From the NCBI GenBank assembly GCA_903813345.2, contig CAIIXF020000009.1, positions 22,655,759 through 22,719,758 of the forward strand: a stretch of DNA of 64,000 nt. Reading direction: 5' to 3'. The DNA is from Owenia fusiformis. Its lineage: Eukaryota > Annelida > Polychaeta > Sabellida > Oweniidae. Below the pieces are notes generated by a model. The model did no database searches, was not told the DNA's origin, and worked only from the letters and a program-made list of their open reading frames with translations. This document shows, one piece after another, positions 1-10,700 of this stretch. The translations under genes were made by a program, and so were the position numbers. Positions within the stretch are counted from its first letter, which is position 1; each line of letters begins with the position of its first letter.

Positions 1-353
1 TATACTCCTGCCCTTATTCAAAGTCTCATACAAGACCTTCGTGCTTAAATCTTCTTGTTCTCTCAGCTAATTACGTAATGCCATTGGCGCGGAAGGGGGA
101 GGTCGTTGGGGGCGGAATGTTATCCTTAAAGTCAGTACTGTTGTTGTAAAAATGCGCGACATGGAATGATTGAGAACAAATTTAATCTTTAAATTGTGAC
201 TCTCTTCCGAAACGTATCCCTTCTTGTACGCTTGTAAGCTTTTAAATACTTTACAGCAATATACGTCCATACCATCCCGAGCGCTTTTGTATTTTCACGT
301 ACGAATCCATCCCGTTATTCAATCTTCAGTAAAATGTAATAGAATTATATACT
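1..353. other. 3' flank of the somatomedin-B gene; no gene seen
   Basis: No convincing coding region. On the minus strand this is the presumed 3' untranslated side of the somatomedin-B protein gene. The only poly(A)-type signal I see on that strand is a variant ATTAAA (complement of 181-186), which is weak evidence. Confidence 0.4.
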
Positions 354-2351
354 CTAGTATAGTAAAAGAGCAGCGGTGACTTTCAAGAAATGAAAAAAAA
401 TTGATTGTACAAAAAACGATGGTGCATTTCCTCTGAGTCCGAAATCCTGTGTCGTTGATGTCATTTCCCGTGTCATTGATGTCATTTCCCGTGTCATTGA
501 TGTTATATTTTCATTAACTTTTGGTCCTGTTGTTGTGTCTTCTGATAGTGAATTAACTTTCATCGGTCGTGGCAATATATTTAAGGCATGAATGGTAATG
601 TCAGATATGATTACCCCATTCATAAAACCCTCTTGCCTGTTTATGACTTCTTTCAATTGGAACAGTCGATTGTTTAAAATATTGTTGATCATACCCAATT
701 TAAGTTGTTGATCTCTGATACCGGTGTTGAAACCTAGCTCCATTTTCATCAAACGTGAATCAAAGAATTTCGGAGTGTCCAACTTGATAACACCAACCGG
801 TTGAGCGACCTCTATTATGATCCCTTTGAGCAAATGGATCATTTCTGAAACATTGTGCATGGGATACGTCGTAATGAAGGTTATTGTCATATTAGTCGCA
901 ACTGCTATACCTGCGTAAACACACCCATCTATACCGATTCTTTCAAAGCCAGTAGGACATTCATCGATCCTGCATCCGGCATTCATTTGACATTTCATCC
1001 TTATCTCATCGACACCACCCAGGTTTTGTATAGGTGTAGCATTTATCTGTATGACAGGTGCTTGCTTTAACGAATATCCAAGATCGACTTCCACGAACAT
1101 TTGAAATGAGAAGGCGTCCCATCTCCCTTTATGTAACTTGACAACAAAGTGGGAGGTCTTACACAATAAGAAATCAGTCGACGATCGGTTGGTCGATCTG
1201 TTAGTATTGTGGCATGTCCAACAGTACTTATTTTTGTATGTTGTAAATGTCCTTTGTTCAATGACTGGTGACAAACCATGTGTCACGCACAGCTTGGAGA
1301 CTGGACTATCAGCCTCCGTAAAGGGACACACGGAAACCATATCGTAACATTTTCTTGCTGGGTACCTGGCATCTGGTAGTATATACTCTATCAGACAGTC
1401 GTCACTTATTAACATATGTAGTAAACTCTGGGTGTCAATGGCCTGCATGTTTCCAACCGGCTCATTCTCAAAGCAATGTGTTTGAATAGTCCATAATAAA
1501 GGATTTTCGACATGGTTACATTTTGCACAATATATGTTCTTGTAATGTCTCTTAGTCATTGGATCAAAACATGGGGTGTTGTGTGTGATAATATTTGGTT
1601 GAATCGTGGTACCGTCACCACCGAGACAGTTTCTTTCCATGGCTGTGCCTTTAAAGTCATTTTGACAGATGCCGATTAGGTAAACCGAGTCGTTACTGAC
1701 AGCAATACATTTGAAAGCATCGTGTTCAAGAAAACGTCTAGGTGAATTCGAATTGATCTTATCAGTCATAGACTCAAATGTGGTGGTGTCTGAAGGTTGT
1801 TCCATCGTAACAGTCAAAGTATCCCCTTCCGAAGCATTCGTGTCTTTACCCGTTTGAAAAGTGGTATCATCTGCGGGGTCATCTGTACGCTGTTGTCTCT
1901 GACTTGGAGTAACATATGTTTGTGGATTTGGTGTTTGACTTGTTAGATGATGCCGATCTTCTTGCGTCTGCGTGACGTCCAGTGCTTCCAATAATGTTTG
2001 ATGCGAATGTTGTTTATGCGTCACATTGGTCATTTGCTCATTCTCAACTGTGACAGTGTCAGATTGCATGTCCCTGGTTATTTTAGCATATCTGCTGTGG
2101 TCCTCATCGTTTAAACAACTTGAGTAATCATGGCAACAGTCTCCGTATTCAGTACAGGAATCATCACATTGACAAAGACTGCCAAATCCGGTAATTGAGG
2201 ACGTTATCTCACATCTGCCCTTACAGGAATGCTCCCAAGGGTGGCATATTACCTCCGAGTCAACGTCGTCATCACTTTGAAATAGCCAGGAGTGTGAATC
2301 CCAGAAATGACACACAAGGCAAAGTGTGATTAACAAATTTGCAATATACAT
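354..2351 (-). CDS. Secreted or GPI-anchored somatomedin-B domain protein, single exon
   Basis: Uninterrupted 665-codon frame. Residues 1-22 are a hydrophobic signal peptide. Residues about 36-79 form a somatomedin-B domain, a compact eight-cysteine fold: I see CHPWEHSCKGRC, then CQCDDSC and DCCHDYSSC in the family order. A Ser/Thr/Gln-rich linker (about 90-205) follows. Then comes a cysteine-rich region with two related modules, YKNIYCAKCN and YKNKYCWTCHN, and the motif CPTGFERIGIDGC. This combination is known from invertebrate orphan cell-surface proteins, some of which end in a seven-helix receptor. Here there are no seven helices: the protein ends with a Thr-rich stretch containing a seven-residue repeat (SMTREMT) and a hydrophobic tail of about 18 residues after GNAPS, which looks like a GPI-attachment signal. 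The ligand is unknown. Lack of introns may mean a retrocopy. The start follows from the signal peptide. Confidence 0.8.
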   Translation of the reverse strand: MYIANLLITLCLVCHFWDSHSWLFQSDDDVDSEVICHPWEHSCKGRCEITSSITGFGSLCQCDDSCTEYGDCCHDYSSCLNDEDHSRYAKITRDMQSDTVTVENEQMTNVTHKQHSHQTLLEALDVTQTQEDRHHLTSQTPNPQTYVTPSQRQQRTDDPADDTTFQTGKDTNASEGDTLTVTMEQPSDTTTFESMTDKINSNSPRRFLEHDAFKCIAVSNDSVYLIGICQNDFKGTAMERNCLGGDGTTIQPNIITHNTPCFDPMTKRHYKNIYCAKCNHVENPLLWTIQTHCFENEPVGNMQAIDTQSLLHMLISDDCLIEYILPDARYPARKCYDMVSVCPFTEADSPVSKLCVTHGLSPVIEQRTFTTYKNKYCWTCHNTNRSTNRSSTDFLLCKTSHFVVKLHKGRWDAFSFQMFVEVDLGYSLKQAPVIQINATPIQNLGGVDEIRMKCQMNAGCRIDECPTGFERIGIDGCVYAGIAVATNMTITFITTYPMHNVSEMIHLLKGIIIEVAQPVGVIKLDTPKFFDSRLMKMELGFNTGIRDQQLKLGMINNILNNRLFQLKEVINRQEGFMNGVIISDITIHALNILPRPMKVNSLSEDTTTGPKVNENITSMTREMTSMTREMTSTTQDFGLRGNAPSFFVQSIFFHFLKVTAALLLY

Positions 2352-3009
2352 TTCTATCTGATAATACTATTTCTGTTTCTTTGGTCCTAGGGTACTAAAC
2401 CAAGTATTTTACTTTTTTTCCAGAGCTGCGCTAGCTAGAATGTGTCTATATAGAATGAAGTTTCCGTCTTGTCAATTGATTTGTCTCAGACTGTTGAGTG
2501 TTACATAAAATCGTTTTTGCTGTATTAAGTTGGACAACAACCACACGGAGTATCAAATCCCAACGAACAAATTCTTTTTTATTTATTGCTTCAATCCGAA
2601 ACATGTCACGATACTGTACTTACCATGTACCCTTAGATATATTCAAATTGATTTTGAAAAGGTAAACAAATTAGGTATCATGAAGTCATTTTTCCACAGA
2701 ACAATTATAGGTTGATTCCAAACTTATTACAATAGCCTCAGCTCCAATTCCTGCAATAGGCAGCCATTTTGAATTTTCCGGACTTCCCCAGGACAGATTT
2801 TTTTACTTGTAATTGACATGTTTGCAGAATTTGATCATATGACTGGAAAATTCACTTAAACATGGCCGCTGTTGTGGCATTGATTGTTTTGCTATGTATT
2901 GCTGCAGACCAAATATAAGCAATTAACTGATAGTTGCATACCATAACTGATAGTTGTATACCAAAATGGCATGTATGAAAAGTGAAATCAAATAAAAATC
3001 AAGTGTCAG
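2352..3009. other. Upstream region of the somatomedin-B gene
   Basis: AT-rich, no coding region that I can support. It probably holds the promoter of the minus-strand gene ending at 354, but I see no clear TATA box or other strong element. Confidence 0.35.
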
Positions 3010-3017
3010 ATTTTGAT

Positions 3018-3243
3018 GGCACACACCATTTTTGGAGTTATAATAAATCGGTCCATCAGTATATTTGTGTTATTTCCCGGATTGGTGGAGGAATCGACTG
3101 ATCGACTGACATAAATGGAGGCCTTTATTTGGCACACACCATTTTTGGACCAAATGATAAATCAGTCCATCAGTATATATGTGTAATTTCCCGGATTGGT
3201 GGAGGAATCGACGGACCGACTTGACATGAATGGAGGACGTACA
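3018..3243. repeat. Two-copy tandem repeat, about 113 bp per unit
   Basis: Two adjacent units begin GGCACACACCATTTTTGGA at 3018 and 3131. Both run through ATTTCCCGGATTGGTGGAGG and end near ATGGAGG. They are roughly 85-90 percent alike by eye. Short frames inside this repeat are not genes. Confidence 0.8.
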
Positions 3244-3759
3244 ATATCCACATTGAACGAAGATCGTCGACATTTAGTGATATAATAGCCACACCACGTC
3301 ATTCAAATTAAATACTGAGTTCATTATAATTACGAAGAACATCATTGTCCTTTCGTCAGTAGGTATTCATAAGAATACATATAATCAAGACTAATAATAA
3401 TGGATTCGTAGGCGCAACATGTTATTAAGAATTATTAACATGATTAAGACACTCCTAGAAATGATTAACAATATAGTGTTTCATGTTTTCATACTTATGT
3501 CACGGATAAGATACTGTGCGTACACACTGACGAAAACAACGCTATATTAATGGTATCAAATGACGGCAAAAATCTTGCATCATTGCAATAGTATACAATT
3601 GGTTTTCTCTAGATATTCTTTAAATGATGATAAAGCAATATAAAATCAAAAGGAGAAAACGTAGATGTGTTCTAGATTTAGTGGTTTTACCTAAATAGAA
3701 TTAAATACAAAATGCTTGTTTCATGCAAAATGTTGAACTCTCAATAATACTAATATTTC

Positions 3760-4350
3760 GTTCTTTCGTTTGTCCGGGCGATAACTCAAATATCGGTTGA
3801 AAAATATGGTTCAAAATTTTGTAGGGTGATGCCAAATGGACTCTGAACGAGAAGGAATTTCAATATGGTCATTCATTTCAATTTATCCGCCTTTTTCGTT
3901 AAAGTATCTTTGATATCTCTTAAATCAGTTTAGTGGATTTGGATGAAATTTTCTTTGCTGAACTAGCAGATACGAGACTCTGCTCAAGAAGGAATTTCAA
4001 GATGGCTGCTCATTTCAAAATGAATGACATTTTCATGACAAAAATGTTGTATTTATTAGCCTACCATAACATTTGTATAGTTTGGTCCAACGTCTACACG
4101 ACTGTTCAAGAAGGAAATTATGACAATTCAAAATGACCGCCATTATGTACAAAAATGCAATGTTTGATAACTGCTCAAGATGGAATTTTCAATATGGCCT
4201 CTGAATTTAAATTGGCTGCCTTATTTCGAACTCAAATACCAGTACCGTTGTCAGATTTTATTGTATTGTATGCTTATTGACATGGATTCTGCTAAAGAAG
4301 GAGTCTTGAATTCATTAATGACCACCATTTTTTGAGGGGAAATAGGATTT
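3760..4350. repeat. Degenerate dispersed repeat rich in 'aagaaggaatttcaagatggc' type modules
   Basis: Modules of the type GAAGGAATTTCAATATGG followed by TCATTTCAAA recur near 3850, 3995, 4110 and 4185. The stretch opens with a phrase around GCGATAACTCAAATATCGG. A related copy lies at 46985-47165, where GAGCAGTAACTCAAATACC leads to CAAAATGGCCGCTCATTT. This looks like an old interspersed repeat, not a gene. Confidence 0.6.
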
Positions 4351-4889
4351 GTCTGATAACGCAATTAGAATCTTGAATTTGAGAGCCTGGACCTTTATTT
4401 ACACTCAGTTTTGGACAATTTTTAATTCTTGACATTCGCATCGCGTGATTCATGGAAAGAATGTGACCCAATGAGGTATCATTTACCAGTTTTCAGGTAA
4501 AATGATAGAAACTATAATATTTATCCCTGTTTTAGTTTCAGTTTTACATCAAGACCCTACTTTCCCCCATTCCCTCCCACACAGGCTGAACTGAAAGGTA
4601 AAGAGTGTTCAAGGAGTAGATGTAGGACTAGATGCCTTATAATATTATCTAATAACTGACAAACATATATAGTTAAATAGTATATGACGTATCAGCTTGA
4701 AATTGCTGATACCTTTATAATATTTTATTGTTTTGCATTTTTCAATATTTATACAAACTATGCGTAAATGAGAAAATAAACATTGTAAAGGCGTCAATGT
4801 ATTACTGAAATGACCCACCCTTTTCTGTATACATATTAGAGAAAATAAAGCATTTCATAGTTGGATTCATCAGCATATTATATAACCCA

Positions 4890-5129
4890 GTTGCTATGGT
4901 AACAATGATGATGATATCAAAACTTCACAAAATTGTTTTATAATAAGGTGTATGATACTGGCTTGCTTATGAACAGTATTACTAGTATAGAAGACAAGAC
5001 ATGGTACCATATACAATATTCATTCTTGAGATCAGTGGTCTACATTTCAGCTGCCATAGCAACCAGTCATTGCAACATATAAGTTGCCACAGCAACTGAC
5101 CATAGCAACATTACAGTTGCTACAGCAAC
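4890..5129. promoter_or_regulatory. Cluster of X-box (RFX-type) palindromes
   Basis: Four 14-mers resembling the RFX X-box GTTRCC-NN-GGYAAC lie in 240 bp: GTTGCTATGGTAAC at 4890, GCTGCCATAGCAAC at 5050, GTTGCCACAGCAAC at 5083 and GTTGCTACAGCAAC at 5116. The last three are separated by spacers related to AGTCATTGCAAC, so they may have spread by local duplication. Binding is inferred from motif resemblance only. Confidence 0.4.
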
Positions 5130-5244
5130 CAGTCATTGCAACAATACAAAAAAACAATGAACTAGAATTATTTATAAATACATTGTTGATATTGTGGCAT
5201 ACTAGAACAGTAACTGAGAATGTTTCTTACTGAAGAAACATTAC

Positions 5245-5705
5245 CATTCAGCTAACTAAATGTGACTATTCGGATAACTAAATGTGACTATTTGGATACC
5301 TAAATGTGACAATTTGAATAGATATATTTAATGAATTGATTAGCTAAATGAGACTATTCACAACTAAATTTGCTAAATGTGACTTTTTGGTCAGCTAATT
5401 GTGACTTAGGATAGCTAATTGTGATAATTTGATTAGCTAAATGAGACTATTCATAGAACTAAATGTGACAACTTGGTTAGCTAAATGTGACTATCTGGTG
5501 AGCTAAATGTGACTTAGGATACCTGATTGTGATAATTAGATTAGCTAAATGAGACTATTTAGTGTATTCACAAAACTAAATGTGACAACTTGGTTAGTTA
5601 AATGTGACTATCTGGTTAGTTAAATGTGACTATCTGGTTAGCTAAATTTGACTTTGGATAGCTATATGTGAATAATTCAATTTGACTATTTGGACATGAA
5701 TATGA
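5245..5705. repeat. AT-rich minisatellite, 'agctaaatgtgact' core
   Basis: Degenerate tandem repeats with the core TAGCTAAATGTGACTATNTGG, about 20-30 bp per unit, more than 15 units with variable spacing. No coding potential. Confidence 0.85.
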
Positions 5706-7744
5706 CTGTGACTCAAACAGTAACAACATTCCCCCTCATAGCATTACAATGCAACACCATACAACAATGCCCCAGAGAAATGACAATATAAGTATAAGTA
5801 AGAATGAATTTATCATTTTTTGTCTTAATCGAGAACTTGTCATTGCAACATCAAATAAAAATAAAGATCACACCATTACTCTATGCAATTCAGGACAACT
5901 TTGGTCCCATTTAAGTCCAAAATCGTTTACATGTACTTCCAATATTATTGTCAATTTTAAGTACAATTATTTTTAAGTTTCATTCCATCGAATAATGGTG
6001 CAACAGGTATAATAGGGATTGAATGTGTTACGTGTTTTTACATGATGATGACCAATGTTAAGTGATTTAGTACAAAGTAAAAAGATGTTTGGTATATGAG
6101 ATACTAGCAAATTACAACTTGAAGAGTAAATGAAAAGTGCTACATGGCAGACTTTTTAAGACACAGAAATGCGTGTCGGATGGTTACTTTCTTGGACACT
6201 ATCATTTTCATCGAGTGGTAATTTTTGAAAAATTCTCATTTCACATTCTGAGTTGAGACTGATTTTTAATAGCAACAGTTTCTACAACCTGGTCCTAGAA
6301 GTAACATATTAATATGGCCATGGTCTAAAGCATGATACAGATATAAACAAATGGATGCCATACAATTTAACAAATAGGGTTTGTTTTCCTTGTAAACAAA
6401 AAGGAAGTCCATAAGCAAATCAGGAAAATCAATCTGAGATTTATAGATGGTTGGTGTTTTCTATTAAAACACAAATTTTGTCTTTGATACCGTAAAACAA
6501 GATAAAATACAATAAAAAAATTTTGGAGTGAAGATGAATGAATGAAGCTTAAAAAACACTAAGCGCAAAACCAGTATTATAAACCCAAGGAATAGAATGA
6601 AAATTCAGATCAGAAAAAAGAAATCTCTAACCGCTATAATTCAAATTGAATAAAATCAAATAAATATAAATTTTTCTTCATTAAGTACAACTTTGGCATC
6701 ATTCAGAATTGCAAATACTGGAAGTTCTAAAGTGTAGCTATGCAAAAATATGTTTATACTACAACTGGATACACAATTTTTTATTTATGAAAGCCATGTA
6801 CTCAATGTATTAATACTCTTTATATACCTGATTTTGTACTTATTCCACATGTTTTAACTATGAATATTGAAATCTCTTGATAAAGATAATTCTAAATTCA
6901 GTTATTTACATTAGGAATTTATAATACAAAAAATGAGAAAGAAAAAGTTCTATTGAAATCAAATTTGAAATGATCAGCACTACATTTTCTATTGTAATGT
7001 GTGATTGCCATATACCCAGGGCCTGCATAGTATATCTGATTATCTGATTATCATTTAAACTCCACCTTATTGAGTTACAGTTCACAAAGTTGCGCCATAA
7101 CTGCTCTATTTTAAAATACTTCTCACAAATCCGAACAGGTTTTCCCTGTTGCTAAGTAACATCTTCATCTATATACCATCATCTCATTATGAAACACAGT
7201 CACTATCAACTGTCATTGGGGTCACAGATATAACCAATCACAACATGTATAATGCTGTCAATCAGAGCACTGGTCATCTTTATAATAAAGGAGATAATCT
7301 CAATGCATCCTTGTAACCATAGTGACACCCAAATAATCATAAATCCAAAGTATCTGTCTTCTTTCTGCTTTAATAAATTTCCTTATCCGAATCTGTAGTC
7401 TGCAAATGCGTATAATGTGTATGTATCACTGGTGTGGTCTGATATATTCACATCTAATCGTGAACTTGTGTTGTTCAAATTTAAGGTGTCAAAAATATTT
7501 TCCTTCCATGATGCGTCATCCTCTACAGCAGATCTTCCTTCGTAGTTCTAATCATTGATAAATATATAAAGTGATTACATAAAACTAAATACATTATAAT
7601 AAAATAGATGGAGCATAAATTAGCTCCTTTCTCTAGTTACCATGACAACGGCTTCATATCTCCTTTGGGTTATCATGGCAATTGTTTGTAAGAATAGAAT
7701 TCTGAATAGTCCTACAATTTGTTAAAATCCTAAAAGTACGTTGA
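5706..7744. other. 3' side of the UNK gene; no other gene seen
   Basis: AT-rich stretch downstream of the UNK stop codon, probably holding its 3' untranslated region. A minus-strand AATAAA (complement of 6780-6785) would give a 3' UTR of about 0.95 kb. Two X-box-like palindromes, GTTACCATGACAAC at 7636 and GTTATCATGGCAAT near 7670, lie within 110 bp of the stop. Short frames here show no recognisable protein. Confidence 0.45.
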
Positions 7745-10700
7745 TTATAACGGTAAAACTATGTTTGATAATTGTTTAATCTGAGCGTGACAGTAAGGGC
7801 ATTCAGTCCGCTTAGCTACGCAAGAGTCACATAGTACATAGTGATTACAGGGCATTACAGCTACACTACGATTCTTTTCTTGACAGACGAGACATTTCAT
7901 AGCCGTGTGTTGGTATACCACCTGGAAGACAACAAAATTCATAACAATAACTTTTTTAACAAGGTGAAACAATTGCAACTGATATTTTTGAACATCATTA
8001 TTGAACATCGTCAACAAAATGAAATTTTGTTAATGGAGATTCCGATAGGATTTGTTAATGGCATAAGGCAACAATTTTGTTTGTACAAGAGACTACAGGG
8101 GCCCAATAGTGTCCAGTCATTGTGGTGAGAACTCAGGCTCATCTAGCAACTAGACTAACAAAATACCTTATCTCCTACATCTAGATCAATCTTCAGAATC
8201 TAGAATACCTAATCTACAGCAACTAGACCAACCCTCAGAATCTACAACCTCAGAGTCTATAACAATACCTTATCTGCAGTTACTAGACAAACCCACATTA
8301 AGACCAATCTTCAGAATCTAGAATACACAATGTGCCTTATAGCGACAAAACCAACCCTCAGAATCTACAATACCTTATCTACAGCATCTAGACCAACCCT
8401 CAGAACCGAAAATACCTTATCTACAGCATCTAGATCCATCCTCAGAGTCTGCTGCACAAGTTTCAGCTGTGGTAAGGGGAGCATCTCAAGGTCTGAACGT
8501 CGGTGTAACACATGTAAGTGTGGACCTCCAGACATTCTCTCTACATCAATCTTACATTTTCTTAGCTGATTAGTAACCTGTAAGGGAATTCATTAGAATA
8601 CATGTATGTTCAATCATATGATATATATTCACCATCTACAGCATCTAGGGTCCATAAATAGATCTAACCAATGGCTCCATATAAACAGATTTTGGTTCCA
8701 TATAAGTAGACACTCTGACCATTGAAAGATGACTCAGATCATGATTTTGACTGCAAGTAGTTCAACCAAGGTTTTAATGTATATAATGCAGGAGGATATG
8801 CTTCAAATTGAGGATTTTTGCCCCCTCCCTGTGAGTACAGAATATGCACATTTCACCTTGAAGTTGAATTAACTCTGATAACTGATGGAAAACACCTTTT
8901 TTAACTCAAATTGTAAATTCCATAAAAGTAAACCATAAAACCTGTGTATATAAAACATTTTTTGCTGAGAAAAACATCCACTGTTGTTGGACAGAGAGGG
9001 AATTCATACAGAACTCAGTTAAGTATGTGGGGTTGAAGGGTGTCTACTAGAGACAGGTGTTCACTCGAGGGAGGTGTTCACTAAGACAGGTTTTAATGTA
9101 ATATCCTATTTTGCAAAAAAGCCTCATTTTTATATTTGAATCTTGGCTATGGCTTTGATAGTTCATACCTCTTTTGGTTTGTATTGCCACTAAGAGACCC
9201 CCTTCCCCTATTGATCAATTGCATATGAAGTGTGCATACCTCTTCTTTCTGTTTGATTGCAATAATATGTTCCTCCTCAATCATCTTAACTTTCCTAGTT
9301 GCTTCTTCTGCTTCCTTCTTCCAGGCCTCACATGCCTACAATACAAACACATATTCTAAATACCATTCAATTAAATCTAGTCAAATGCTGTGCTTTGTGA
9401 ACATTTCCCTTTGGATATTGTGAGGCATCAAGATTTCTTATGGTTAATGAATGCATTCAATGCATGCACACGCAGGACCATTCAGCACAAAATGACTATT
9501 GTACAATATTTAAGGATTTAAGCCCTGGACTGAATCATTCCTCAAAAAGGTGTTATTTCAACCTTTGCAGTGCAGTTATATGAAATAATGTGTTCGGATT
9601 GGGTGGAATCTGATACACCTATGCCTTACTATGTGTGAATTTCTTTTCAAGCATGATAAAAATCAAATGTGTAAATAAACAACAATATCAGCCACTTACA
9701 CTTCTAGCTTGAGCAATTCCTTCCTCCCACGATGCCAGCTTAGCTTTATTGGCAATGAGCTCTTCTCTCAGCCTCATTATCTCAGAGTTGGTGTTGTTGT
9801 GTAGGTGTAGACTGGATGTGGAGCTTAGACTATTAGGGGTGCTCCTGGGGGAGTGATTGTTCATTATGTCGGGTAGAGCTGCTGCTGAGAATTTACCGGG
9901 ATTGGCATGACTTAGAAATGCTGCTTGAGCCTGGAATAAACAGGGATGTATCAAATTGAAGTCAATAACCTATTAGAAAAAGTTTACACTGAATGAAGTA
10001 GAATTTGCTTTGGTCAGAATCAGAATCAATAGGATATTAAAGAAAAGCTATTTGTACAATTGTAAAAACAGAATATTCTGATTCTTAAAATGAAATCCTT
10101 TACTACTAGATGACCCACCCTAGTTAAAGTGTGATTTTCCCCCAAAAATAGTTTACTAAAATGGTTAATGCACATTAAATTAATGAAACAATATTTAACT
10201 TTGTACCGACAGAATGAAATGATTTAAATTATATGTAGAATTACATTTGGAACTTAACCTCTTGAATCCCAGGCTCTAAAATTGGCATGAAACCAGAAAA
10301 TTTTTCATTTTTTGCCACCTTTTGACATTTTATTAAATACCTATACAACTTTAGATGCTCAACTTAGTAAAATTGGACGGCAGAGATCATTTCTACACGT
10401 TTTAAAACAATTTTTGTGTAAATTGGATGAAAATTGTTCAAATGAGAGCAATTTTTGTGAAAAATATTGTGACGGATTTTCTCGTCCCTCTGGGCACCAG
10501 TCTTATTTCATTTGTGACGGATATATCCGTCACTCTGGGTATTCAAGAGGTTAAGAGAGCATGTAAAAGTTTTTCAAAGTACTCCCCTGCTATTCTTGTG
10601 TTTTTCCAGTATTGATTAAATCTAGATATTTATACATGTACTACATATCACATATACATGTACTACATATTACATATAAATGAACTCACCTGTTCCAACT

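Noticed and set aside
7841-8128. 95-codon plus-strand frame
   Set aside because: Antisense of the UNK RING exon and its intron.
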